Made by a program: the position numbers and the translations under genes | Assembly (NCBI RefSeq): GCF_031453995.1 | Contig: NZ_JAVDPZ010000004.1 | Coordinates: forward strand, 1 to 64,000 | DNA from: Nitrobacter vulgaris | GTDB taxonomy: Bacteria; Pseudomonadota; Alphaproteobacteria; Rhizobiales; Xanthobacteraceae | DNA length: 64,000 nucleotides | Direction: 5' to 3' | The notes under the pieces: model-generated | Told to the model about the DNA's origin: nothing | The model's input: only the letters and a program-made list of their open reading frames with translations | The model's database searches: none | Shown: in pieces, positions 18,461 through 27,993 of the stretch | Position numbering within the stretch: the first letter of the stretch is position 1 | Layout: every line of letters starts with the position of its first letter

Positions 18461-20064
18461 GCATGAGCATCGCAGGCAGCGCCAGAACGGCGGGCCTTGC
18501 CATCACGTTGTCATGGGGTTGGAAGCGCGCCCTCGTTGCGCTTGTCTCCGGCGCCCTCTCCTCGCTTGCCATGGAGCCTTTCAACGTCTGGCCGTTGCTG
18601 TTCGTAACCTTCCCGGTCGCAACCTGGCTGATCGACGGATCGGCCGCCGGCCGTCTCGGCGGCGTGCCGGCCGCGGCGCTCGCCGGCTGGCTGTTCGGGT
18701 TCGGTTATTTCGTTCCCGGACTCTACTGGATCGGTAACGCCTTTCTGGTCGATGCACAGACTTTCGCATGGCTGATGCCGTTCGCCGTCATCGGCCTGCC
18801 GGCCTATCTCGCACTCTTTACGTCGCTTGGTTTCGCCCTGGCGCGCTTGATTTGGACCAAGGATGCTTCGCGCATTCTCGCGCTCGCCGCTGCGCTTACG
18901 GTCGGCGAATGGCTGCGCGGACACGCTCTGACAGGGTTCCCTTGGAATGCATTCGGCTATGCGCTGACTGAGCCGCTGGCCCTGGCGCAAACCGCCTCGC
19001 TGATCGGCCTGTGGGGTTTGACGTTCCTTAGCGTCGCCATCTTCGCGAGCCCCGCCGTACTGATCGATGGCTGGAGCCGCGGTCGCCGGCCATGGCTCGC
19101 CCCGGTCAGCGCGGGCCTGCTGCTCCTCGCCATGAGCGTCTACGGTTCAGTCCGACTATCGCAGCATCCGACAGAATTCACGGATAACGTCAGACTGCGC
19201 ATCATGCAGCCCAATTTGACGCAGGACGCGCGGTTCAACTATTCCGCCAAGCAGGCGGTGATGCAGAGATATCTGGCGCTCTCGGACCGCGCCACCGGAC
19301 CGCAGTCAACCGGCGTCAACGGCGCAACCGTTCTGATCTGGCCGGAATCGGCTTTCCCATTTTTTCTTACCCGCGAAGCCGACGCGATGGCGGAGATTGC
19401 CGATCTCTTGCCGAAAGGAACGATCCTGATTACCGGTTCGGTCCGCGCGCCCGACCTGCCGCCAGACGCCAGGATCACACGGGCGTATAATTCGATCTAT
19501 GTTATCGGCGATGATGGCGGCATCCTGTCGATTTACGACAAGCTCCACCTGGTGCCGTTCGGCGAATTCTTGCCGTTTCAGGGACTGATGGAAAAGTTGG
19601 GCTTCGTTCAACTCACCAAGGTCCAAGGCGGTTTCATTTCGGGAACCGGCCGACGGACTATCGAACTTCCAAACGCGCCAAGCATGCTTCCGCTGATCTG
19701 CTACGAGGCGATCTTTCCGGGTAACATCGAATCCAGAGGCGGCCGGCCGGGCTGGATCGTCAACCTCACCAATGACGGCTGGTTCGGGATCAGCACGGGT
19801 CCTCACCAGCACCTTCAGCAGGCGCGGCTGCGGGCCATCGAGCAAGGCCTGCCCCTTGTGCGAGCGGCGAACACCGGTATTTCGGTGGTCACGGACCCCG
19901 TAGGACGTATTGTCGCACAGCTCGATCTCGGCGTGGAAGGCATACTGGATTCCCGCCTGCCCGCTGCCGTTACGGCAACACCCTACGCCCGCGCCGGCGA
20001 TATTCCCGCCGCAATCATGGTGATCATCGCGTTTGTTCTGGTGATTCGACGGCGTCGCGACTAG
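18457..20064 (+). CDS. lnt: Apolipoprotein N-acyltransferase
   Basis: The 535-residue inner-membrane enzyme adds the third acyl chain to lipoproteins. It has a multi-helix N-terminal part and a nitrilase-like periplasmic domain with the triad residues visible as Glu in WPESAFPFF, Lys in YDKLHLVPFGEFLP and Cys in LICYEAIFP. The GTG at 18457 overlaps corC by four bases (GTGA). Downstream is a gap of about 210 bases before the XRE regulator. Confidence 0.95.
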   Translation: MSMSIAGSARTAGLAITLSWGWKRALVALVSGALSSLAMEPFNVWPLLFVTFPVATWLIDGSAAGRLGGVPAAALAGWLFGFGYFVPGLYWIGNAFLVDAQTFAWLMPFAVIGLPAYLALFTSLGFALARLIWTKDASRILALAAALTVGEWLRGHALTGFPWNAFGYALTEPLALAQTASLIGLWGLTFLSVAIFASPAVLIDGWSRGRRPWLAPVSAGLLLLAMSVYGSVRLSQHPTEFTDNVRLRIMQPNLTQDARFNYSAKQAVMQRYLALSDRATGPQSTGVNGATVLIWPESAFPFFLTREADAMAEIADLLPKGTILITGSVRAPDLPPDARITRAYNSIYVIGDDGGILSIYDKLHLVPFGEFLPFQGLMEKLGFVQLTKVQGGFISGTGRRTIELPNAPSMLPLICYEAIFPGNIESRGGRPGWIVNLTNDGWFGISTGPHQHLQQARLRAIEQGLPLVRAANTGISVVTDPVGRIVAQLDLGVEGILDSRLPAAVTATPYARAGDIPAAIMVIIAFVLVIRRRRD

Positions 20065-20275
20065 CCGCGGCGCGTGAATAATTTCATGCGAGTTTCGCTA
20101 CAGCGCTTCCAATCGCACGATCGATATAGTTCGTGTAACAATTTGCGCGAGTGGTATAATGCAGCCGACTGTGGGATTAACTTCGAATTTTTATCATGTG
20201 ATTGAGTTGAGTTTGACGATCATGGCACCGGGAGCGTATTCAAGGATCGCGGCCCCCTTCGAGGAGACCCAGGAG

Positions 20276-20692
20276 ATGTCGACCAAGGCGCCCAATCCTG
20301 TTGACAAACATGTCGGCAGCCGTGTGCGCATGCGCCGCATCATGCTCGGCATGAGTCAGGAAAAACTCGGAGAAGCTCTGGGACTGACATTCCAGCAGGT
20401 TCAGAAATACGAAAAAGGCACTAATCGCGTCGGCGCCAGCCGCATCCAGCAGATTTCCGAGATACTTCAGGTTCCGGTTTCATTTCTGTTCGAGGGTAGC
20501 CCCACGGGTATCTCCAAGGCCGAGGGTCTGAGCGAAGCGCCATCACCTGCTTATGTCTCCGATTTTCTTGCAACATCCGAAGGTCTCGCGCTGACCCGCG
20601 CATTTACCCGGATCACCGATGCAAAGCTGCGCCGCAGCATCGTTGATATGGTTGAACAAATTGCGGCCAAGGAACCGTTAGACCAGCGCTAG
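20276..20692 (+). CDS. XRE-family helix-turn-helix regulator
   Basis: The 138-residue protein has an N-terminal XRE helix-turn-helix (about residues 12-68: VRMRRIMLGMSQEKLGEAL, FQQVQKYEKGTNRV, SFLFEG). A C-terminal part contains LTRAFTRITDAKLRRSIVDMVEQI, probably for dimerisation. The start is the ATG after AGGAGACCCAGG at 20276. The open frame extends further upstream, but those codons are not conserved-looking. In many Rhizobiales a homologue of this regulator sits after lnt; its targets are unknown to me. trmB follows after about 20 bases. Confidence 0.85.
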   Translation: MSTKAPNPVDKHVGSRVRMRRIMLGMSQEKLGEALGLTFQQVQKYEKGTNRVGASRIQQISEILQVPVSFLFEGSPTGISKAEGLSEAPSPAYVSDFLATSEGLALTRAFTRITDAKLRRSIVDMVEQIAAKEPLDQR

Positions 20693-20711
20693 GCCTTCAC
20701 CGGGCGTGGTG

Positions 20712-21461
20712 ATGATGGCTGTCGCTTCCGACCTTCACGATCCTTGCCGTATTGTCGACGATACATCGTTTCGCCGTGAGTCCGGTCACGGCTCGTTTTT
20801 CGGACGCCGCAAGGGACATAAGCTGCGATCGCACCAGAGCGACCTGATCGCGCATCTGTTGCCGCGCCTCAGTTTCGATCCCGCCAAGATCGAGCCGTCC
20901 AACCTGACCGCGCTGTTCGGCGGCCAGGTTGATGAAATACGTATTGAGATCGGTTTCGGCGGCGGCGAGCATCTCATCGCCGAAGCGCTGGCCTTTCCGC
21001 ATACCGGCTTCATCGGTTGCGAACCCTACGTCAACGGCATGGCCAAGATCCTCGCGCAGATCGAAGCGCGTGATATCCGCAATATCCGCCTGTTCGCCGG
21101 CGATGCATCGGAACTGCTGGCGTGGTTGCCTGAAAGCTCGCTTTCGCGGATCGATCTGATCCATCCCGATCCGTGGCCGAAGCGCCGTCACTGGAAACGC
21201 CGTTTCGTCCAGAACGCGACCATCGCGGCGATAGCGCGCGTCCTCCGGCCGGGCGGCGAATTCCGCTTCGTCAGCGACATCGCCGACTACTGCGCATGGA
21301 CGCTGGCGCATCTGGCGCGATCGCCGGATTTCGTCTGGCTCGCCGAACGCGCGGCCGACTGGCGCAACCCATGGCCGGGCTACACCATGACGCGCTACGG
21401 TCGCAAAGCCACGCGCGAAGGCCGCCGCGCGACGTATCTGCGCTTTCGGCGTACAGACTGA
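20712..21461 (+). CDS. trmB: tRNA (guanine-N7-)-methyltransferase
   Basis: The 249-residue SAM-dependent enzyme makes m7G46 in tRNA. Family landmarks are EIGFGGGEHL near residue 79, FIGCEPYVNGMAK, and LIHPDPWPKRRHWKRRFVQ, where the Asp and HPDPW segment are diagnostic. The start region reads GTG GTG ATG ATG; I chose the first ATG, with GTG 20706 as an alternative. A terminator-like hairpin follows before rimP, so trmB probably ends the upstream transcription unit. Confidence 0.93.
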   Translation: MMAVASDLHDPCRIVDDTSFRRESGHGSFFGRRKGHKLRSHQSDLIAHLLPRLSFDPAKIEPSNLTALFGGQVDEIRIEIGFGGGEHLIAEALAFPHTGFIGCEPYVNGMAKILAQIEARDIRNIRLFAGDASELLAWLPESSLSRIDLIHPDPWPKRRHWKRRFVQNATIAAIARVLRPGGEFRFVSDIADYCAWTLAHLARSPDFVWLAERAADWRNPWPGYTMTRYGRKATREGRRATYLRFRRTD

Positions 21462-21835
21462 TCATTGCCCGACGTCGCCCGCGCCTGAGAGCAGGGCGTA
21501 GGTTTTCTTGGCGGGATCGGCTTGGCATATCCCGTCTTATCTCCAGTGCCGGTCTCCGAAGAACCGCAAACGATGAAATTCGCCTCTGACGCCCTCGACG
21601 GGCCTTGCCGGGGAGCGCGAACACGGCTATATTTGTGGAAACTTTCTCATACGAGCACGTATCGAGAGTGGGACCCGTCGGGACCCGCTCTTTTTTATTA
21701 CCTGAACGGGCCTCATGCGCCGCGGCGTATCCAGGTTCCTTCAATCAACAACGCCGACCCGGACGACAATAGTGGGCGGCAGAGCCTGTGACCGGCAGAC
21801 CCATTAATATCTGCAAAGCGATCCTTGAACCGGAT
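21462..21835. other. trmB-rimP gap: terminator plus leader of the rimP-nusA operon
   Basis: This 374-base stretch contains no convincing gene. It holds a strong hairpin plus T-tract at 21666-21696. The in-frame GTG at 21788, 48 bases before the chosen rimP start, is an alternative start of rimP. Confidence 0.5.
21666..21696 (+). terminator. Rho-independent terminator between trmB and rimP
   Basis: GAGTGGGACCCG (21666-21677) pairs with CGGGACCCGCTC (21679-21690), with one wobble, one mismatch and a one-base loop, followed by six T. It lies about 140 bases upstream of rimP, so it may end trmB transcription or act as an attenuator in the rimP-nusA leader. Confidence 0.75.
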
Positions 21836-22615
21836 ATGACCGATCCCGTTGCCCAGATCCCGGATCACGACCTGCTCGACGAGCCGCGTCTCGTGGTCGA
21901 GCCGGGCGTCGCCGCGCGGGTCTCATCGGTGGTCGCCCCGGTTCTGCAAGGCATGGGATACCGCCTGGTCCGCATCAAGGTGTCGGGCGAAGCCGGCTGC
22001 ACGGTGCAGATCATGGCCGAGCGGCCGGACGGATCGATGCAGATCGAGGATTGCGAGGCGATCTCGAAGGCGCTGTCGCCGGTGCTCGATATCGCCGATC
22101 CAATCGACAAGGCCTATCGGCTGGAAATCTCGTCGCCCGGCATCGACCGGCCGCTGGTGCGCCGATCCGACTTCGAACGTCACGCCGGCCACCTCGCGAA
22201 GGTCGAGATGGCCGTCGCCCATCAGGGTCGCAAGCGGTTCCGCGGCATTCTTCGGGGCGTCGAGGACAACGCAGTGCGCCTGCATCGGGACGACGTCCAA
22301 CGGGACGACGATGCCGATGTCCTGCTGATCATGGAGGATATCGCCGACGCGCGGCTGGTTCTGACCGACGAGTTAATCGCGGAATCGATGCGGCGGGGCA
22401 AGATCGCGGAGCGCGAGATGAAACGGAATCTCGGCGTTCTGCCCCCGCTTCCGCTGCACGCTAAAAACGATCTACCGAAACACAACGCGCCGAAACGGAA
22501 ACTCAAAAACGGCTCAAAAACCCCCGGGAAAAAGCCGCCGAAGAACACCAAGGAACATCGCCTGACCGCAGAAGGACTGCGGCGCGGCGACATTGATCCC
22601 ATCGAAGGAGACTAA
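21836..22615 (+). CDS. rimP: Ribosome maturation factor RimP
   Basis: The 259-residue protein helps assemble the 30S subunit. Visible family blocks are GMGYRLVRIKVSGEAGCTVQI, DCEAISKALSPVLD and EISSPGIDRPLVRRSDFERH, which is diagnostic. The C-terminal 60 residues are a Lys/Pro-rich tail (KTPGKKPPKNTK) longer than in E. coli (about 150 residues in total). I start at ATG 21836; a GTG at 21788 would add 16 residues. nusA starts three bases after the stop (GGAG lies at the very end of rimP), indicating co-translation. Confidence 0.93.
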   Translation: MTDPVAQIPDHDLLDEPRLVVEPGVAARVSSVVAPVLQGMGYRLVRIKVSGEAGCTVQIMAERPDGSMQIEDCEAISKALSPVLDIADPIDKAYRLEISSPGIDRPLVRRSDFERHAGHLAKVEMAVAHQGRKRFRGILRGVEDNAVRLHRDDVQRDDDADVLLIMEDIADARLVLTDELIAESMRRGKIAEREMKRNLGVLPPLPLHAKNDLPKHNAPKRKLKNGSKTPGKKPPKNTKEHRLTAEGLRRGDIDPIEGD

Positions 22616-22618
22616 GTC

Positions 22619-24226
22619 ATGGCCGCTGTCAGCGCCAATAAACTCGAACTGCTGCAGATCGCGGACGCAGTAGCGCGAGAAAAATCCATCGACCGTGGCA
22701 TCGTGATCGCCGCGATGGAAGATGCGATCGCCAAAGCGGCGCGGGCGCGGTACGGCAGTGAGACCGACGTTCATGCGGAAATTCATCCGAAAACCGGACA
22801 GCTCCAGCTCACCCGCCACATGCTGGTGGTCGATCAGGTCGAAAACGCCGCGAACCAGATCTCGCTGAAGGACGCTCAGCGAGCCAATCCGGGCGCGCAG
22901 ATCGGCGACACCATCGCCGACACGCTGCCGCCGCTGGAATATGGCCGCATCTCCGCGCAATCCGCCAAACAGGTGATCGTGCAGAAGGTGCGCGAGGCTG
23001 AGCGTGACCGGCAATATCAGGAGTTCAAGGATCGCATCGGCGATATCGTCAACGGCATCGTCAAGCGTGTCGAATACGGCAGCGTGATCGTTGACCTCGG
23101 CCGCGGCGAGGCCGTCATACGCCGCGACGAGATGTTGCCGCGCGAGGTTTTCCGCAACGGCGACCGGGTCCGGGCCTATATCTTCGACGTGCGCCGCGAA
23201 ACTCGCGGGCCGCAAATCTTCCTGTCGCGCACCCATCCGCAGTTCATGGTGAAGCTGTTCGCACAGGAAGTGCCGGAAATTTACGACGGCATCGTCGAGA
23301 TCAAGGCGGTGGCGCGCGACCCGGGTTCCCGAGCGAAGATCGGCGTGGTGTCGAGGGATTCCTCAGTCGATCCGGTTGGGGCTTGCGTCGGCATGCGCGG
23401 GTCGCGCGTTCAGGCGGTCGTCAACGAGTTGCAGGGCGAAAAGATTGACATCATCCCGTGGTCGCCCGATATCGCGACGTTCGTCGTCAACGCGCTGGCG
23501 CCGGCGGAGGTCGCAAAAGTCGTGATCGACGAAGATCGGGAGCGGATCGAGGTTGTGGTTCCCGATACCAACAACCAGTTGTCGCTCGCGATCGGGCGGC
23601 GCGGACAGAACGTGCGGCTCGCCTCGCAACTGACCGGCTGGGATATCGACATCCTGACCGAGCAGGAGGAATCGGAGCGACGCCAGGCGGACTTCGAGAA
23701 TGCGACTCGCATGTTCATGGAAGCGCTCAACGTCGACGAGGTCGTCGGCCAATTGCTGGCGTCGGAAGGTTTTACCTCTGTTGAAGAACTGACGCTGGTC
23801 GATACGCGGGAACTCGCCGGCATTGAGGGATTCGACGATGAAACCGCGGGCGAATTGCAGAGCCGCGCCCGCGAATATCTCGAGCAACTCGAGGCCGAAC
23901 TGGAAAGCAGGCGAAAGGAACTCGGCGTGGACGACGCTCTGAAGACGGTACCTGGCGTGACATTGAAAATGCTGGTCAAACTTGGCGAGAACGACGTCAG
24001 AACAGTCGAGGATCTGGCCGGTTGCGCCACCGACGATCTGGTCGGCTGGACCGAACGCAAGGAAGGCGAAGCGGTCAAGCACGCGGGTTATTTCGACGGC
24101 ATCGAGATTTCGCGCGAGGATGCCGAGGCCATTATCATGCAAGCGCGCCTGATGGCCGGCTGGATCAGCGAAGCTGACCTGGCGAAACCGGCAGAGGCCG
24201 TCGCCGCTGAAGATCAGCCGGCATAG
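22619..24226 (+). CDS. nusA: Transcription termination/antitermination factor NusA
   Basis: The 535-residue protein has the NusA N-terminal RNA-polymerase-binding domain, an S1 domain (around KDRIGDIVNGIVKRVEYGS), two KH domains (PVGACVGMRGSRVQAVVNEL and LAIGRRGQNVRLASQLTGWDIDI), and C-terminal helix-hairpin repeats. It binds RNA polymerase at pauses and antitermination sites. GGAG in the tail of rimP serves as ribosome binding site. The stop TAG at 24224-24226 runs into a family B palindrome. Confidence 0.97.
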   Translation: MAAVSANKLELLQIADAVAREKSIDRGIVIAAMEDAIAKAARARYGSETDVHAEIHPKTGQLQLTRHMLVVDQVENAANQISLKDAQRANPGAQIGDTIADTLPPLEYGRISAQSAKQVIVQKVREAERDRQYQEFKDRIGDIVNGIVKRVEYGSVIVDLGRGEAVIRRDEMLPREVFRNGDRVRAYIFDVRRETRGPQIFLSRTHPQFMVKLFAQEVPEIYDGIVEIKAVARDPGSRAKIGVVSRDSSVDPVGACVGMRGSRVQAVVNELQGEKIDIIPWSPDIATFVVNALAPAEVAKVVIDEDRERIEVVVPDTNNQLSLAIGRRGQNVRLASQLTGWDIDILTEQEESERRQADFENATRMFMEALNVDEVVGQLLASEGFTSVEELTLVDTRELAGIEGFDDETAGELQSRAREYLEQLEAELESRRKELGVDDALKTVPGVTLKMLVKLGENDVRTVEDLAGCATDDLVGWTERKEGEAVKHAGYFDGIEISREDAEAIIMQARLMAGWISEADLAKPAEAVAAEDQPA

Positions 24227-24271
24227 AGCACGATCCTGAAAAGTGGGAGCCGGTTTCGATAGATCATGCTC
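24226..24271. repeat. Palindromic repeat family B, copy 3
   Basis: GAGCACGATC (24226-24235) against GATCATGCTC (24262-24271) with AAAGTGGGAGCCGGTTTCGA between. As after uspA, its first base is the last base of the stop codon (here of nusA). The rest of the 262-base nusA-ylxR gap contains TTTTCCGG and GAAGAAAATGCTC words but no clear signal. Confidence 0.8.
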
Positions 24272-24488
24272 GTTCGTAGGATTTAGGCTGGAGTCTGATC
24301 TCAGTGCAGGGATTCACACTCCAGAACATTTTCCGGCTAAGTGGGTTTGGTTAGCGTGAAGAAAATGCTCACAACCAGTAACTTGCAGTCACCGCTTCTG
24401 CGGAACGTGCGCCAGGACCCCTTCCGCGAAAGCAGACTCGGCTTCGCGGGAAGACCTCGCCGCCGATGACAAGGGGAATGTTCACGAC

Positions 24489-25154
24489 ATGCTCGCCATC
24501 GCCGACCCGGCAGATCTTGACGACGGACCGCGGACCAACAAATCCGCGACGACGCGGATGTGCGTGGTTACGCGCGAGGTGCGCCCGATCGGCGACTTGA
24601 TCCGGTTCGTGGTCTCGCCTTCGGGCGAGGTTATCGTGGATCTGAAACGCAAACTTCCCGGCCGGGGTCTCTGGATTTCAGCCTCGCATGCTGCTGTTGC
24701 AGAGGCGGTCCGCCGCCACCAGTTTAGCAAGGGCTTCAAGCGGGACGTTCACGTATCGGCCTCTCTGGTTGAGAAGACCCGGCAGTTGATGGTCCGCAGC
24801 GCAATCGACGCGCTGGCGGTCGCCGCCAAGGCCGGTCAGGTCGTCGCCGGTTTCGCAAAAGCGGAGGACGCACTGCTTCGTCATCAGGCGGTTGCCCTGC
24901 TTCACGCCGCAGACGGCGCCGCAGACGGAATTCGGAAATTGGACGCTACCGTCACCAAAATAGCCGTCCAGTCCGGTAAAACGCAGGAAATCCCGGTTGT
25001 CACCACCCTGACGTCGGCAGAATTGGATTTGGCACTTGGCAGGGCAAATGTGATACATGCAGCCCTGCTCGCAGGCCCGGCGAGCAAGACTTTCCTGCAG
25101 CGCAGCCAGATCCTGGTTCGATACCAGGATGGCGGGCAGCGGCAAGGCAGCTGA
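24489..25154 (+). CDS. YlxR-YlxQ fusion: RNA-binding protein of the nusA-infB operon
   Basis: The 221-residue protein joins two domains. Residues about 20-95 are YlxR/DUF448 (RMCVVTREVRPIGDLIRFV, LPGRGLWISA). Residues about 105-200 resemble the L7Ae-like YlxQ (AVAAKAGQVVAGFAKAEDAL). In Bacillus these are separate neighbouring genes between nusA and infB. The role is nucleic-acid binding; YlxR has been linked to RNase P and transcription. The start ATG follows GGGGA by about 13 bases. infB begins 68 bases downstream. Confidence 0.85.
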   Translation: MLAIADPADLDDGPRTNKSATTRMCVVTREVRPIGDLIRFVVSPSGEVIVDLKRKLPGRGLWISASHAAVAEAVRRHQFSKGFKRDVHVSASLVEKTRQLMVRSAIDALAVAAKAGQVVAGFAKAEDALLRHQAVALLHAADGAADGIRKLDATVTKIAVQSGKTQEIPVVTTLTSAELDLALGRANVIHAALLAGPASKTFLQRSQILVRYQDGGQRQGS

Positions 25155-25222
25155 ACACGGCAAGAATTCTAACGACACCACCTGTGCGATCGCGTACAGC
25201 GCAACAAGATTGGGACCGCTGA

Positions 25223-27841
25223 ATGGTTGATACGAAAAATCCTGGCGACAAGACTCTGAGCGTCAGCCCGTCCAAGACCTTGACGCTCAAGCCTCGCGTC
25301 GAGCAGGGCACCGTGCGCCAGAGCTTCAGCCACGGCCGTACCAAGCAGGTGGTGGTCGAAAAACGCGGCAAGCGTCGAATCGGCGGCGACTCTCCCGGCC
25401 CAGAACCGGTGGGAACCTCGGAGCCGGCCGCCCCCAGGACGCTGGCTCCCAAGGCTCCACCGGCTCGTGCCGCGACACCCGCCGCCCCGCGCTCGGGTTC
25501 AGGCGTCGTGTTGCGGAAACTGACCGAGGACGAGCGCAGCGCGCGAGCGAGCGCCCTGGCGGGAGCCAAAGTGCGCGCCGAAGAAGAGCGCCGTATTGCG
25601 GAAGCCGAAGCTGCGCGGCGCAACAGCAAGGAAGGCATCGAACAGGCCGAGCGCGAGGCCGCCGAGGCTCGCCGCAAGGCCGAGGAAGAGCGCCATCGTC
25701 AGGAAGAGGAAGCCAAGCGCAAGGCCGAACTCGAAGCCAAACGCCGGTTCGGCGAAACCGAGACCAAGGCTGCACCGGCCAAGACCACGACCACCACCAC
25801 GCGCGCGGCGCCTCCGGCGCGGCCGGCCGCTGTCGCCGCCGACGGCAGCGACGAGGACGAGGCTCCGCGCCTGGTCCGTCGTCCCGGCGGCGGCCCCGCC
25901 CGTCCTGTGATCGCACCGAAGCCGGCTGCCAAACCGGCGCCCGCCAAGCAACGCGGCCGTCTGACGCTAGCGACGGCGTTGAGCGCCGACGACGTGCGCG
26001 AACGATCGATCGCCTCGTTCCGCCGCCGCACCCAGCGCCTGAAGGGTCATGCCTCGAATGAACCGAAGGAAAAGCTGATTCGCGAGGTCATCGTGCCGGA
26101 AGCGATCACCATCCAGGAGCTCGCCAACCGCATGGCCGAGCGCGCAGTGGACGTGATCCGGATGCTGATGAAGCAAGGCGCGATGCACAAGATCACCGAC
26201 GTGATCGATGCCGACACCGCGCAACTCATCGCTGAAGAACTGGGCCATACCGTCAAGCGCGTCGCCGCGAGCGACGTCGAGGAAGGCTTGTTCGATGTGG
26301 TTGACGATTCCACCGATACCGAGCCGCGCTCTCCGGTCGTTACCGTGATGGGCCACGTCGATCACGGCAAAACCTCGCTGCTCGATGCGCTGCGCCACGC
26401 CAATGTGGTGTCGGGCGAAGCCGGCGGCATCACCCAGCACATCGGCGCCTATCAGGTCGCCTCGCCGGAGAGCGGCAAGAAGATAACCTTCATCGACACG
26501 CCAGGCCATGCCGCGTTCACCGCGATGCGCGCCCGCGGCGCCAAGGTTACAGACATCGTCATCCTCGTCGTCGCTGCGGACGACGGCGTCATGCCGCAGA
26601 CCATCGAGGCCATCAATCACGCCAAGGCCGCCAAGGTCCCGATGATCATCGCGATCAACAAGATCGACAAGCCCGACGCGAAGCCGGAGCGCGTGCGCAC
26701 CGAATTGTTGCAGCACGAGGTACAGGTCGAATCGATGGGCGGCCAGGTCGTCGACGTTGAGGTATCAGCGAAGAACAAGACCAACCTCGACAAGCTGCTT
26801 GAAATGATCTCCCTGCAGGCGGACCTGCTCGACCTTAAGACCAATGCCATGCGCCCCGCCGAAGGCACCGTGATCGAGGCCAAGCTGGATCGCGGCCGCG
26901 GCCCTGTGGCCACCGTGCTGGTCCAGCGCGGCACCCTGCGGGTCGGCGACATCATTGTAGCCGGCGCCGAAATGGGCCGTGTCCGCGCACTGATTTCGGA
27001 TCAGGGCGAGACGGTCGACGAGGCGGGCCCGTCGGTGCCGGTCGAAGTGCTTGGATTCAACGGACCGCCGGAAGCCGGCGACCGCCTTGCCGTGGTCGAG
27101 AACGAAGCCCGCGCCCGCCAGGTCACGAGTTATCGCGCTCACCAGAAGCGCGAAAACGCCGCCGCCAGCGCCTCCGGCATGCGCGGCTCGCTCGAGCAGA
27201 TGATGTCGCAGCTCAAGACCGCGGGCCGCAAGGATTTCCCCCTGATCATCAAGGCCGACGTGCAGGGCTCGCTGGAAGCCATCCTCGGCTCGCTGGAAAA
27301 GCTCGGCACCGACGAAGTCGCCGCGCGCATCCTCCATGCGGGCGTCGGCGGCATCAGCGAATCCGACGTCACGCTGGCGGAGGGCTTCAACGCCGCGATC
27401 ATCGGCTTCAGCGTTCGCGCCAACAAGGAAGCCGCGGCCGCAGCCAAGCGCAACGGCATCGAGATCCGCTACTACAACATCATCTACGACCTCGTGGACG
27501 ACGTGAAGAAGGCGATGAGCGGCCTGCTCGCGCCGACGCTGCGCGAAACCATGCTGGGTAATGCCGAAATTCTCGAAGTGTTCAACATTTCGAAGGTCGG
27601 CAAGGTGGCTGGTTGCCGCGTGACCGACGGAAACGTGGAACGCGGCGCCAACGTCCGTCTGATCCGCGACAATGTCGTGGTGCACGAGGGCAAGCTGTCG
27701 ACGCTGAAGCGGTTCAAGGACGAAGTGAAGGAAGTCCAGTCGGGCCAGGAGTGCGGCATGGCGTTCGAGAACTACGGCGACATGCGCGCCGGCGACGTTA
27801 TCGAGTGCTATCGCGTGGAGACCATTCAGCGCTCGCTGTGA
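25223..27841 (+). CDS. infB: Translation initiation factor IF-2
   Basis: The 872-residue GTPase brings initiator tRNA to the 30S subunit. Residues 1-290 form a long charged, Ala/Glu/Arg-rich N-terminal region containing a probable coiled coil (AEREAAEARRKAEEERHRQE). An IF2_N module follows near 295-345. The G domain has GHVDHGKT at 377-384 and DTPGH then NKID. Domains II-IV follow to the C-terminus. A 150-base gap with a palindromic repeat separates it from rbfA. Confidence 0.97.
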   Translation: MVDTKNPGDKTLSVSPSKTLTLKPRVEQGTVRQSFSHGRTKQVVVEKRGKRRIGGDSPGPEPVGTSEPAAPRTLAPKAPPARAATPAAPRSGSGVVLRKLTEDERSARASALAGAKVRAEEERRIAEAEAARRNSKEGIEQAEREAAEARRKAEEERHRQEEEAKRKAELEAKRRFGETETKAAPAKTTTTTTRAAPPARPAAVAADGSDEDEAPRLVRRPGGGPARPVIAPKPAAKPAPAKQRGRLTLATALSADDVRERSIASFRRRTQRLKGHASNEPKEKLIREVIVPEAITIQELANRMAERAVDVIRMLMKQGAMHKITDVIDADTAQLIAEELGHTVKRVAASDVEEGLFDVVDDSTDTEPRSPVVTVMGHVDHGKTSLLDALRHANVVSGEAGGITQHIGAYQVASPESGKKITFIDTPGHAAFTAMRARGAKVTDIVILVVAADDGVMPQTIEAINHAKAAKVPMIIAINKIDKPDAKPERVRTELLQHEVQVESMGGQVVDVEVSAKNKTNLDKLLEMISLQADLLDLKTNAMRPAEGTVIEAKLDRGRGPVATVLVQRGTLRVGDIIVAGAEMGRVRALISDQGETVDEAGPSVPVEVLGFNGPPEAGDRLAVVENEARARQVTSYRAHQKRENAAASASGMRGSLEQMMSQLKTAGRKDFPLIIKADVQGSLEAILGSLEKLGTDEVAARILHAGVGGISESDVTLAEGFNAAIIGFSVRANKEAAAAAKRNGIEIRYYNIIYDLVDDVKKAMSGLLAPTLRETMLGNAEILEVFNISKVGKVAGCRVTDGNVERGANVRLIRDNVVVHEGKLSTLKRFKDEVKEVQSGQECGMAFENYGDMRAGDVIECYRVETIQRSL

Positions 27842-27881
27842 GTCCGAATCTCACAAGAGAGCTGCGTTAATTGGGATACGG

Positions 27882-27971
27882 CGTCATGGCCGGACGCGTT
27901 CCGGGCATCCACGTCTAAAGCCATATATCTCGAGAAAGACGTGGATGCCCGCGACAAGCGCGGGCATGACG
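27882..27971. repeat. Palindromic repeat family C, copy 1
   Basis: Nested inverted repeat between infB and rbfA. The outer arms are CGTCATG (27882-27888) and CATGACG (27965-27971). The inner arms are GGGCATCCACGTCT (27903-27916) and AGACGTGGATGCCC (27937-27950), a perfect 14-base match. A relative lies upstream of fabI. Confidence 0.85.
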
Positions 27972-27993
27972 ACTGTTTGAAAGACGCCGTTTC

